Of a stretch of DNA of 64,000 nucleotides, positions 52,413 to 64,000 are shown piece by piece. A program made the position numbers and the translations under genes. The notes below the pieces were generated by a model. It saw only the letters and a list, made by a program, of their open reading frames with translations. It ran no database searches and had not been told where the DNA came from. The first letter of the stretch is position 1. Every line of letters starts with the position of its first letter. This DNA comes from Bolinopsis microptera (lineage: Eukaryota > Ctenophora > Tentaculata > Lobata > Bolinopsidae). Location of the stretch: assembly GCF_026151205.1 (NCBI RefSeq), contig NC_087083.1, positions 6,922,460 through 6,986,459 on the forward strand, given 5' to 3'.

Positions 52413-52786
52413 CATACCAGTGTTTTTTATATCTATATAATTACTGATTTAAATGTGTTGTATGGATCTTATTTATAAGCTGATGCGTGTAATTTGTTAA
52501 TTTCGACCGCTAACGAAGAAAGTATAATTTAGAGTTATAAAACTGCAACCGAGTATTGTAACTCAGGTAAGTGATAACTTGTGGAGCACACATCGCTGAA
52601 TAGCAATCGCGGAGGGCAGGCCATCAAGGCTAAGGTAAAATGTATAATGTAGGGTTTTCTTTTTCTGAGGACGCCTTACCAGTCGTTTTAACTTTTTTGT
52701 TTGTGTGCTACGGTAACCTAGCGTTTCATTTTTTGAAATAGTGGTATGTTCTATACAGAATATCTATATTTATCTAATTCTAAATG

Positions 52787-52802
52787 TAATATTTCAATAT
52801 TA
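52787..52802. repeat. Perfect 16 bp inverted repeat in the AT-rich spacer
   Basis: TAATATTTCAATATTA: seven-base arms around TC. It recurs at the same place in the spacers of other units, with noise. An AT-rich cruciform or protein-binding site is possible; chance is also possible in such AT-rich sequence. Confidence 0.5.
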
Positions 52803-52863
52803 GTAAACATTTAACCAGTGTACCAAAAGCTGGTCCCCAAGAAACAGAAAATGTACAAACAAT

Positions 52864-52998
52864 CAGGGACAAAAGAAAATCGCGATTATTTTGGTCCAAA
52901 AAGCGCGGTAGAGCCAAACAGACCGACATAAAAAGTTGTCGCAAAGAATGGAAAAATCCGCGATCCCGCACATGCCTCGATTTCCTATTTGTCCCCCT
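52864..52998. mobile_element. hAT-like MITE, copy 15
   Basis: 135 bp with perfect CAAACAAT on both sides (52856-52863, 52999-53006). The final G of the right end is missing. Confidence 0.84.
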
Positions 52999-53006
52999 CA
53001 AACAAT

Positions 53007-54940
53007 CTATTCGTATGTTGAGATCTCTACGTCATATCCGACTTCGCATACAAGTTTCATCTGGTGACACGCTCCCCAAATGCCTTAGCTTTCCTCACTT
53101 CGAATCCTACGCCGAACTCTCCTTCTACACCCAAATATCAAGTCATCGACTTTCTCAATGTTCTTCCCACTCCAGCAACCAGAGTCGGTTATCATCATCT
53201 CTTATGTTGAATCCCATGAATCTTATTTTTCCTCCCCTCGTTTGAGTGGAGTCCAACTGAGTTGGCCGCACAGTTCCAGACATCGCGCGAAATCATGTCC
53301 TCCGCAACACTATCTGTTATAAGAGCAAGGTCGATCAGCAAAGTCTCAATCAGTGACCTGACAGCCGGATAGCGACAGTTCTTCTAGGGGAAGGTAAACC
53401 CAAAGTCCAACCCACTAGGGACCACCTTATAATGTAGTCAATACGCATATGAAAGTAAGGCGCCAAAGTGTCTCCCTGCAATCACTCCTGCTAGAATGGG
53501 AATGCTTCACATCCAGACCAACATTGTATCACACAGCAAATTATCTGCATACTTTCTCTATGTGTAACAAGCCTACAATCCTCTTGGGAATATCCATAAG
53601 CCAGGAGGATCTCATAGAGGAGTCCACGGTTGTACGCTGCCGAATGCCTTCTTGAAATCAATGAAGAGCAATACCGCGGTCAGATCCTTATCCCGCCCCT
53701 CGCCACGAATACCCTTCTCAGGCCAAGAATATGACTAGTTGTTACACTACTCTCTCTGAATCCGTTCTGATTGACCTTCAGATGTCTTCCATGGCAGGTT
53801 ATGGATCCGTGTTTCAGTATCATCATATTGAGAGTCAAACTCACTATAAGATGTCAGTGCAATACCTCATCTGTATTAACTACTTTGGTCAATTCCCTTT
53901 TCTTTGGAACAGGCACGATGTTAAGTCTTCCATGGTCAGGAACAACGCCATCAAGTAGTGCTTTATGGCAGAATCAAGGATCAAATCCTCACATCCTACC
54001 CACTTCAGTACTTCAGGGGCAACACCATCCTCCCATAATCCTTTTCCTTCATTAATCGATTCGTAGCCTCCTCCAGTTCGGTTTGGTGAACTTATCCACA
54101 CTGAAGTTTCGTGTGGATGTACGCTGGTAGTCCACTTCTTCGTTTGGAACTATTGGAGGTTTTTCCAAGTAGCATTGGTAAAAAGTCTTTTCAGGCCTCT
54201 CAATCTACCCTCTTCTACACCTCCTTCTACAAGACCACATAGGCTTTCTTCTTTCCTCCCACTGACTCCCATTTGTTCCTTGCATCTATCGCTGCGTTTT
54301 TCAGCCTTTACTTTATTTTCTGTTTAAGCAGCTCTCTTCCTCTACAATACGGTAGCATGCAGAGAGAGTGACTTTCTCCTCGCAACTGATGTCTGTTGTC
54401 TCACAAGGATCCAGATGGTAGGTCTCCTTGTCAGCAACAATTTGCTTCTGCTTCCTCTACTCTTGGTCGTTGGCAGGATCGTCAATACCGCTTCTAAGGT
54501 TTTATGTGTAGAGATGCTTCCATTTCATACTTCACTGCTTCAATAACCTTTCCCATACTTCGTGGTGACGTCATTAGTAGACCTAGATCTAGTTGTTCAT
54601 ACCACAATAGTGCACTATACCCTATTTCTAACCTTCAACTCCATACTTGATCTGTAACTCTTGATCAGTTTTTGAGACGACTGAAAGTCGTAACGTGTGA
54701 CCCGTGGTGACTTATGCTCATCGAAGACGAGCTTTACAGTTGCGAAGTACTGCCCGATGGTCCCAGAGCCTAGCGGAATTTAAAGAGTTTGAATGCTCGG
54801 TGTTCTTTATTGAGCTCCTCCACTTCTTCCGTAACCAGACATAGTCAAACTGGCTCCTAGTTAGTACTCCATCTGAGAGTGATCCACTGCTTACCAGGAC
54901 TGACTGAAAACTGATGATTCGTCGCCTCTAACTGTTTCAT
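53007..54940 (-). pseudogene. LINE ORF2 fragment, copy 15
   Basis: Full span without large copy-specific insertions; all motif regions can be located by alignment with copy 11. Confidence 0.9.
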
Positions 54941-55122
54941 CTACCATAATATCCAAGATTCCAAGTGTTCCACTCGTAGCGGAAAATGCTCGTACACGGT
55001 ATACATTACAATATTTTATTCGAGCTTTTGCAACACTTTTTAATTGCTCTGTTATGTCCGTAGTGTTATCTCACTTGCTGTTACAACCGACACGTCCGTT
55101 CATATCGCCTTACCTTTTGTAA

Positions 55123-55964
55123 ATTGAATTTTCCCGTCCGAACATCTGAACAGATTTTGAAAAGGAGTTATTTTAACGATGAATGAGATTATGAAGATGT
55201 CAAAGGACAAAGCGTTACATAACTGAACCAATCGATATTGATGGCCGTAAAAAAAGATCCCTTGGCTTACTGCAGTGAGAACTTCTAAGTGATGACAAGT
55301 AATCTTGAACTATGTGAAAGTGCGGCATACGATAAGACAACTAAAATCAGATCAGCTTAACTATCAGAAAGACCAGATCAAACAGCATCAGGATGCAACT
55401 CGACTCTTCAAAAACAACTGTCATACCGAGATGAAAACAGCCTGGAGCGCGACGACATCGGAGAAGAACTGCAATATATCTACAATAACTCCCTCGAACA
55501 ACAAAAAAGACAGCTAGCTGTAAAAACCGTAGTTGAATATGACATCAGTAGTTTAGATTTCATTATCTACGATGTAACCGGAGAATTACTCCCCTGATCC
55601 ACACTTAGTGGCAGAAGAGGTGATTGAATTGATTTTAGGAATCATCAGGATGTGATCCTAAAGTTGTATTGCAGCACATCGATAGGACTAAAACCACTTC
55701 AGCAGTGGTAAACGAGACCGATAAAATGACATTGGCTTGTGCTGAATCAGTAAAATTGGTTCTAGCTCGAGCAAGAAAATTTAAAGAAATATAAATGTAC
55801 AGCGTACTACACAATGGTACATCACAACCCTGACAGAAGCAAGGAGAGAGAGCACTCATCAGAAACTTGTTGTCAAAGTAGAAGGAAATGATCACTGGCC
55901 AGCCAACAAAGTATCATTATATTAGAGACGCAAGATTTTCATGTAGATAAAGATTAAGGTGTAA
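55123..55964 (+). pseudogene. LINE ORF1-like protein, copy 16
   Basis: 842 bp. The start codon reads ATTG. 55305-55517 keeps IKSDQLNYQKDQIKQHQ-like coiled-coil sequence open. Confidence 0.8.
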
Positions 55965-56418
55965 CATCCATGTTTTTTAATATCTATATAATTACTTTGA
56001 TTTAAATGTGTGTAATGGATCTTATTTATAGCTGATGCGTGTATTTTGTTAATTTCGAACCGATAACGAAGAAATTTTAATTTGAAGTTATAAAAACTGC
56101 AACCGTGATTGTAACTCTCAGGTAATGTGAAAACAAGTGGAGCACACATCGCTGGAATAGCAATCCGCGAGCAGGTCCTCATCAGGCAAGGTATAATGTA
56201 AAAGTAGTGGTTTTCTTTTTCTGAGGACGCCTATACCAGTAAGTTTTACTTTTTGGTGTTGTGTGCTACGGTACCGCGTTTCATTTTTGGAAATAGTGTA
56301 AGTTCTATAACAGATATCTATATTTTATCTAATCAATGAAATATTTCAATATTAGTAAACATTTAAACCAGTGTACCAAAAGCTTGTCCCCAAACAAAAC
56401 AGAAAATGTACAAACAAT

Positions 56419-56548
56419 CAGGGACAAAAGAAAATCGCGATTATTTTGGTCCAAAAATCGCGGTAGAACCAAACAGACGACATAAAATATGTCGCAAAGA
56501 ATGGGAAAAATCGCGATTCCCGCACATGCCTCGTTTCCATTTGTCCTG
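56419..56548. mobile_element. hAT-like MITE, copy 16
   Basis: 130 bp, the consensus length, with perfect flanks CAAACAAT at 56411-56418 and 56549-56556. The internal hairpin is at 56436-56462. Confidence 0.87.
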
Positions 56549-56556
56549 CAAACAAT

Positions 56557-58547
56557 CTATTCGTATCTTGAATATCTCTACCAATATCCACATCCATAAC
56601 AAGTTTTCATCTGGTGACACCTCCCCAATGCCTTAGCTTTCCACACTTCGAATCCCTTCTCCGAACTCTCATTCTAACTACCCAAATATACATAGACATC
56701 GACTTTCCTCAAATGTTCTTCCCACTCCCAGCAACCAGAGAGTCGGGATAACATCATCTCTTAAGTAGAAACCCATTACTTCGTTTTCCCTCGTTGAGGT
56801 GGAGTCCAACTGAGTTGGCCGCCAGTTCCAGACTCCTGAGGAAAAATCTTGTGCCTTCCGCAAACACTATCTGTTATAAGAGCAAGGTCGTCAGACAAAG
56901 TCGCATCATTGACCTTGACATGCCGATAGCGACAGCTTCTCTAGTGTGAAGAGTAAACCCAAAGTCCCTACCGTCTAGGGACACCCTTATAATGTAGTCA
57001 ATTACGAATTATGAATAGGTAAGGCGCCAAAGTGTCTCCCTGCATCACTCCTGCTAGAATGAGGAATGCTTCACTCAGACCATCATTGGTAATCACACAG
57101 CAAATGTATACTGCATACATTCTTTGTATCAAGCCTAAATCTCCTTGGGAATTCCATATGCCAAGGAGGGATCTTCATGAGGAGTCCACGGTGTACGCTG
57201 GCGATGCTTCTTGAAATCAATGAAGAGCATTACCGCGTCAGATCTTTATCCCGGGCTCCCTCGATACCCTTCTCAGGGCCAAGAATAAGACTAGTATGTT
57301 GACCTACCTCTCTGAAACCGTTTTTCTGATTGAATCCTTAAGATTCTGTTCCATGCAGGGTTTGATCCGTTCAGTTATCATCTTATTGAGAGTCTTACTC
57401 GCCCCCCGCTCCTAAATATGCAGTGCAATACCTCTGTAGTTATCTACTTTGGTCAAATTCCCCTTTCTTTGGAACAGGCACGATGTTAAGGTGCTTCCAT
57501 TGGTCAGGAACATATCGCCATCAAGTAGTGCTTTATTGCAGAAGTCAAGGATCAAAATCATCAACACTACCCTCTTCAGTACTCAGGAGGCAACTCCCAT
57601 CCTCTCCAAATGCTTTCCTCTAATCGATTTAGTAGCCTCCTCCAGTTCGGTGTTGGTGAACATATCCACATTCTGATTTTTGTGGTGATGTACGGCTGGA
57701 ATGCCCACATTCTTCGTGTGGAACTACTGGAGGTTAGTCCAAGTAGCCTTGGTAAAGTAGTCCTTTTCTCCCATGGGGGGGAGGGGGGGCTCTCAATCTA
57801 CCCTCATATTCCCCTACTACCTCCATCTAACAAGACCACATGGCTTCTTCTTCTCCCACTGACCTCCCATTTGTTCTTGCCTAACGCTGCGTTTTTCAGC
57901 TTTACCTTATTTTCTGTTTAAGAAGGCAGCTCTTTCCCTAAATACGGTAGCATGCAGAGAGAGTGTCCTTCTCCTCTCAACTGTCCGTCTTTTGTCTTCA
58001 CAAGGATCCAGATGGTAGGTCTGCTCTTGGGCAGCAACAATTTGCTTCTGGCTTCCACTACTCTAGGTCGTAGGCAAGGTCCGTCCATACCGCTTCTAAA
58101 GGATTATGTGGAAGATCTTCCTATTAGCATACTTCACTGCTTTCAATAAACTTTCCATACTTAGAGGGACGTCAATAGTAAGGACTATATCTAGTTGATC
58201 CTTCACTCAAGAGTGCACTATACCTATTTCTAACTTCAACTCCATACTTGATCTGTAACTCCTTGACAGTTTTTGAGCGACTGAAGTCGTAACGAGTGAC
58301 TCCGTGGTGGACTTTATGCTCATTCGAAGACTGAGCTTTAACATTGCGAGTACTGCCCGATGTTCAGAGCCTACCATGGAATTTAAAGAGTTGAATGGCT
58401 CGTGTTCTTTATTGACTCTCCACTTCTTCCGTACAGGACATAGTCAATCTGGCTCCTAGTTTAGACTCCATCTGAGAGGTGAGTCCACTGCTTAACCAGG
58501 TACTGTTTCTGAAAACGTGATTTCGTCCGTCCTCTTAACTGTTTCAT
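56557..58547 (-). pseudogene. LINE ORF2 fragment, copy 16
   Basis: Full span. Motif C is at 56883-56900. Two odd G/C insertions interrupt it, at 57401-57413 (RT) and 57775-57789 (linker). Confidence 0.9.
57775..57789. other. Copy-specific G run
   Basis: Fourteen G with one A, replacing the CCAGG of CTTTCCAGGCTCTC. It is in the same region of the unit as the C run at 25628-25655 of unit 7. Confidence 0.65.
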
Positions 58548-58731
58548 ATACCATAATAATCCAAGATTCCAAGTGTTCACTCGGTAGCGTAACATGCATC
58601 GAACACGTAAAATCAGTTACAATAGTTTCTTCTAGCTTTTTGCAACATTCTTTAAATGCCTGTGACGGTAGTGTTATCTCAACTTCTTTACACCGAACAC
58701 GTCGTTGCTGTACGACTTACCTTTTTGTAAA

Positions 58732-59592
58732 ATGGATTTTTCCCGTCGAACATATGAACAGATTTAAAAGGAGTTTATCGTTAGCGATGAATGAGATTTT
58801 TGAATGTGTCAAAAGGCAAAGCGTTACAGAACTGAACATTCGATAATGATGGCCTAAAAAAAGATCCCTGGCTTACTGCAGTTTGAGAATCTTTTCTAAG
58901 CAGATGACAAGAATCTTGAACTATGTGAAGTGGCGCCAGTACGATAGACAACTATAAATCACACAGCATAACTATCAGAAGAACCAGATCAAACAGCATC
59001 AGGAGCAACTCGACTCTTCTAAAACAACTGTTTCAAACCGAGATGAAAACAGCCTGGAGCGCGAGCGACATCGTGAAGAAGAACTGCAAATATATACAAG
59101 TACTCTCCGTCCGATCAACAGTATAAAGACAGCTGTAAAAACCGTAGTTGAATATGAACAATCAGTAGTTAGAATAGTCATATCTACGATGTACCGGAGA
59201 ATTACTCCCCTGATTCCACACTTATTGGTCAGAAGAGGTGATTGAATTGATTTGGGAATCATTCAGGAAGTGATCCTAAAGTGTGTGGCAGCACATTTCG
59301 ATAGGGAACTAAAACAACTTCAAGGCAGTGGTAAACCGAGACCGATAAAAGTGACCATTGCTTGTTGCGGAATCAGTAAAATGGTTCTTGCTCGATGCAA
59401 GAAATTTATAGAAATCAATATGAACATCGTACTAACACATGGTACATCACACCTGACAAGAAGCAAGGAGGAGAGAGCACTCATCAGAACTAGTTGTCAA
59501 AAGTAGAGAAAGATCAATGGCTCCAGCCAACCAAGAGTATCAATATATTAGAGAACGGCAAGATTATCAGTGTAGATAAGATTAAGGTGTAA
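58732..59592 (+). pseudogene. LINE ORF1-like protein, copy 17
   Basis: 861 bp with ATG intact. 59252-59506 reads GKPRPIKVTIACC at the start of the C-terminal domain. The internal TAG is present (GTAGTTAGAATAG). Confidence 0.82.
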
Positions 59593-60037
59593 ACATCAGT
59601 GTTTTTTTATATCTATATAATTACTTTGATTTAAATGTGTGCATGGATCTATTTATAGCAGAGCGTGTAATTTGTTAATTTTCCGACCGATAACGAAGGA
59701 AATTTTATAATTAGAGTTTAAAACAGCAACCGAGATTGTAACTCAGTATGTGATAACTTTGGAGCACACATCGCGAATAGCATTCGCGGAGCAGGTCTCA
59801 TCAAGGCTGGTATAATGTATATGTTGGTTTCATTTCCTGAGGACGCCTTACCAGTAAGTTAATACATTTTGTGTTGTGTGCTACTTTACAGCGATTTCAT
59901 TTTTTGGTAATAGTGGAATGTTCTATTACAGATATCTATATTTATCAAATAACAAAGTAATAAATCAATATTAGAAAACATTTAAACCAGTGTACCAAAA
60001 GCTGGTCCCAAACAAACAGAAAATGTGTACAAACAAT

Positions 60038-60167
60038 CAGGGACAAAAGTAAAAACGCGATTATTTTGGTCAAAAATCGCGTAGAGCAAACAGACGACAT
60101 AAAATTTGTCGCAAAGAATGTGGAAAAAATCGCGATCCGCACATGCCTCGAATTCCTTTTGTCCCTG
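60038..60167. mobile_element. hAT-like MITE, copy 17
   Basis: 130 bp. Left flank a perfect CAAACAAT (60030-60037); right flank CAACCAAA. Confidence 0.83.
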
Positions 60168-60175
60168 CAACCAAA

Positions 60176-62108
60176 CTATACGTACATGAGATCTCAACGC
60201 ATATCCGACTTCATACAAGTTACATCTGGTACACGCTCCCCAAACCTAAGCTTACCCACTCGAATCCTTCTCCGAACTCTTTCATTCGAACTACCCAAAT
60301 AAACAAAGTCATCGACTTTCCTCATGTTCTATCCCACTCCCAGCAACCAGAGTCGGTTATATCATCATCTCTATGTTGATCCCATGTACTTAGTTTTCCC
60401 TCGTAGAGGTGGAGTCCAACTGAGTTGGCCGCCAGTATCCAGACTCCTGAGAAAATCTTGTCCCCCGCAACACTATCTGTTTATAAGCAGCAAGTCGCAG
60501 CAAAGTCACGCATCAGTTGACCTGTGACAGCCGATAGCGTACAGCTTCTTCTAGGTGAAGAGTACAACCCAAAGTCCCAACCCTCTAGGGACTCCCTATA
60601 TGTAGTCAATTACGATTATGAATAGGTAAGGCCCAAAGATTCTCCCGCAATCACTCCTGCTAGAATGAGGAAAGCATCACTCAGAACCATCATTGGTAAT
60701 CACACGAGCAAATGTATCTGCAAACATTCTTTGTATCAAAGCCTACAATCTCCTTGGGAATTCCATATGCCAGAGAAACTTCATGAGGTAGACCACGTTG
60801 TATACGCAGCCGAATGCCTTCTTGAAATCATGAATATCAATACCCGTCAGATACTTTATCCCGGGCTCCCTCTAATACCTTCTCAGCACAGGCCAAGACT
60901 AATGACTAGTTGTTTGACTACACTCTCTGAATCCGATCTGATTGATCCTTAAGAATGTCTCCCATGGTCAGGTTTGATCCTGTTCAGTATCATCTTATTG
61001 AGAGTCCTTCTCCACTATAGATTCATGCAATACCTCTGTAATATCTACTTTGGTCTAATTCCCTTTTCTTGGAACAGGCACGATGTTAAGGAGCTTCCAT
61101 TGTCCGGAATCATCGCCATCAAGTAGTGCTTTATTGCAAAGTCAAGGATCAAATCATCAACATCTACCTCTTCAGTACTTCAGGGCAACTCCATCCTCTC
61201 CAAATGCCCTTTCCTTCTTTAAATCGATTTCGTAGCCTCCTCCAGTTCGGATGTTGGTGAACTTATCCACACTGTAATGTTTTGTGGTGATGTACGCTGG
61301 TAAGTCACTTACTTCGTTTGGAACTACCTGTAGGTTGTCCAAGTAGCTTGGTACAGTTAGTCCTATCCAGGCTCTCAAACTACCCTCTCAACTACCATCC
61401 TTATACAAGACCACATGGCCTTCTTCTTTCTCCACTGACTCCATTGTTCTTTCATCTAACGGCAGCGATTTTCAGCTTTACTTATTTTCTGTTTTAAGTC
61501 AGCTCTTCCTCTACAAACGGTACATGCAGAAGAGTGACTTTCTCCTCGCAACTGTCTGTCTGTTGTCTTCACAAGGATCCAGATTGGTATTCTCCTGGCA
61601 GCAAACAATTTGCTTCTGCTTCCTCTACTCTTGGGTCGTAGGCAGATCGGTCATACCGCTTCTAAGTTTATGTGGAAAGATGCTTCCTATTTGCATACTT
61701 CACTGCCTCAATAAACTTTCCCATTACTTAGTGGATGACCGACATTAGTAGTACTGAGATCAAGTTTGTACCTCACTCAAAGAGCACAATAACCTTATTT
61801 CTAACTTCAACTCCAACTTGATCTGTAACTCTTGATCAGTTTTTGAGACGACTGAAGTCGTAACTCGTGTGACCCGTGGTGGACTTATGCTCTTTCGAAG
61901 ACTGAGCTTACAGTTGCGAGTACTGCCGATGGTCAAGCCCAGGTAATTAACGAGTTGAATGGCTCGGTGTTCTATATTGAGCTCCCACCACTTCTTCGAA
62001 CAGGACATAGTCAATCCTGGCTCCTATTAATACTCCATCTGAAGTGAGTCCACTGCTTACCAGTGACTGTTCTGAAACGAATGATTCCGTCGCCTCTAAC
62101 TGTTTCAC
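60176..62108 (-). pseudogene. LINE ORF2 fragment, copy 17
   Basis: Full span. 61172-61378 on - keeps the linker/RT entry region readable, including a FGEDGVALKY segment. Confidence 0.9.
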
Positions 62109-62293
62109 TAACCCTAATATCCAAGATCCAAGTGTTCACTCGGTACGGAAAATGCTCGTACACGATATACAGTTACAATATTTTATTCTAGCATTTGTCA
62201 AACACTTTTAATTGCTCGTGTTTTGTCGGTATGTTATCTTCCAACTTGCTTGATATACACCGACACCGTTGCCTGTACTCCTACTTTGTAAAA

Positions 62294-63157
62294 ATGGATT
62301 TTTCTCGTCGAACATCAACAGATTTTGAAAAGGAGTTTTTCGTAGCGATGAAATGAGAATTTGAAGATGTCGAAAAGGACAAAGCGTTTACAGAAACTGA
62401 ACCATTCGATATTGATGGCCGTAACTAAAGATCCCTTTGCCTACTGCAGTTGAGAATCTTTCTAAGCTGATGACTAGTAATCTTGAACTAAGTGAAAGTG
62501 CGGCCAGAACGATAGACAAACTTAATCAATCAGCTTAACTATCAGAAGACCAGATCAAACAGCATCAGAGCAACTCGACACTTCTAAAACAACTGTTTCA
62601 TACCTAAACCGAGAAGAAAACAACCTGGAAGCGCGAGCGACATCGTAAGAAGAACTGCAAGATACTACAAGTACTCGTCGATCAACAGTATAAAGACACT
62701 GTAAAAACCGTAGTTTGAATATGACATCAGTAGTTAGAATACATTATCACTACTGATGTACCGGAGAATTACACCCCTGATCCACACTTAGCTGGCAGAA
62801 GAGGTGATTGAAATATTGGGAATCAATCGGAGTGATCCCTAAAGTTGTGGCAGCACATTCGATAGGGACTAAAACAACTTCATGCAGTGGTAAACCGAGA
62901 CCGATAAAAGTGACATTTGGACTTTGTGCGGAATCAGTAAAAAGGTTCTAGCACGAGCAAGAAATTTAAAGAAATCTAAATGTACAATCGTACTACACAT
63001 GGTACATCACACCTGACAGAAGCAAGGGAAGGGGAAGAGACAGCTCATCAGAAACTAGTGTCAAAAGTAGAGGAAATGATCACTGCGCAGCAACAAAGGT
63101 ATCATTATATTAGAGATGCTGTCAAGAATTTCAGTGTAGATAAGATTAAGGTGTTAA
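62294..63157 (+). pseudogene. LINE ORF1-like protein, copy 18
   Basis: 864 bp, ATG intact, terminal stop reading GTGTTAAC. The last complete ORF1 in the window. Confidence 0.8.
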
Positions 63158-63613
63158 CTCCAGTGTGTTTTTATATCTAAATAATTACTTTGATTTAAAT
63201 GTGTGAATGGTTCTTATTTATATCTGAATGCGTTTATATGTTAATTTTCCGACCGATAACGAAGAATTTTAATATTTAGAGGTTATAAAACTGCAACCGT
63301 GATTGTAACTCAGGTCTGTGATAACTTGTGGAGCACACATCGCTGAATAGCATCGCGGAGCAGGTCTCATCAAAGCTAGGTAATAAAATTTTTTTATATT
63401 TAGGGTTTTCTTTTTTCTGAGGACCCCTTACCAGTAGTTTTACTTTTTGTTGTTGTGTGCTACGGTAGCAGCGTTTCATTTTTTGGAAATATGGTTTGTT
63501 CTGATTAACAGATATCTTTATTTATCTAATTCTAATGTAATTTTCAATATTAGTAAACAATTAAACCAGTGTACCAAAAGCTGGTCCCCAACAAACGAAA
63601 TGATACAAACAAT

Positions 63614-63742
63614 CAGGGACAAAAGAAATCGCGTTATTTTGGTCAAAAATCGCGGTAGAGCCAAACAAGACGACATAAAATTTGTCGCAAAGAAATGGAA
63701 AAATCAGATCCCCGCTACATCCTCGATTTCCTTTTGTCCCTG
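63614..63742. mobile_element. hAT-like MITE, copy 18
   Basis: 129 bp; perfect flanks at 63606-63613 and 63743-63750. Confidence 0.85.
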
Positions 63743-63750
63743 CAAACAAT

Positions 63751-64000
63751 CTATTCGTATCTTGAGATCTCTACGCATATCCACTTCCATACAAGTTTCA
63801 TCAGGTGACAACGCTCCCCAATGCTATTAGCTTTCCTCACTCGAAGTCCTTCTCCCGAACTCTTTCAATCTACTACCCAAATATACAAAGTCATCGACTT
63901 CTCATGTTCTTCTCCCACTCCCAGCAACCAAGAGTCGGGTTATCATCATCTCTATGTTGATTCCCATGTACTTAGTTTTTCCCTCGTTTAGGTGGCTCCA
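63751..64000 (-). pseudogene. LINE ORF2 fragment, copy 18 (cut by window end)
   Basis: Only the C-terminal side of the RT piece remains: DLKIRI beside the MITE, then KAWGACHQMKLVWKS and VYLGS regions, and part of the GLHLNEGKTKYMGI block at the very end. Motif C would lie just beyond the window. Confidence 0.85.

Overview
The window is one tandem array. A unit of about 3.57 kb repeats head to tail from end to end, always in the same orientation: a partial unit at 1-1027, seventeen whole units starting at 1028, and an eighteenth cut by the window end. ATG-to-ATG distances are 3,537-3,644 bp; the one outlier (4,065 bp, unit starting at 18932) carries about 500 bp of nearly pure T. I see no single-copy host gene, rRNA, tRNA, CRISPR array or bacterial gene. 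The parts are eukaryotic: two pieces of a non-LTR retrotransposon (LINE) and a short hAT-like DNA transposon. The LINE proteins resemble families common in invertebrate animals, especially marine ones; that is an impression from motifs, not an assignment.

Layout of each unit, + strand left to right: (1) a LINE ORF1-type reading frame of 281 codons on the + strand, with an N-terminal helical/coiled-coil part and a C-terminal nucleic-acid-binding part; (2) an AT-rich spacer of about 440 bp with no recognisable gene; (3) a 130 bp MITE with 19 bp terminal inverted repeats, flanked by an 8 bp direct repeat CAAACAAT, the hallmark of a hAT-type insertion; (4) about 1.95 kb of LINE ORF2 on the - strand, running from the last part of an AP-type endonuclease through the reverse transcriptase and ending just past the RT, next to the MITE; (5) a spacer of about 180 bp with a hairpin, leading to the next ORF1. 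ORF1 and ORF2 therefore point at each other across the MITE and away from each other across the short spacer, unlike a normal LINE where both lie on one strand. Each unit is a rearranged LINE carcass (5' inversion-like, lacking most of the endonuclease, the ORF2 tail and any poly-A end), hit by a MITE and then amplified in tandem.

Copies differ mainly by scattered one- and two-base insertions and deletions and a few substitutions, spread evenly over coding and noncoding parts and breaking every frame at different places in different copies. This is what uncorrected single-molecule long-read sequence looks like, as are the sudden runs of T, C or G. I read the ORFs from the agreement among copies; individual frameshifts should not be taken as biology. 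Two features recur in essentially all copies and so probably are real: an in-frame TAG at ORF1 codon 146, and Gly in place of the usual second Asp in the RT motif A block (FIDFKKAFGSV). The array could be a genomic satellite-like block or a read from a circular/rolling-circle molecule; the sequence alone does not decide.
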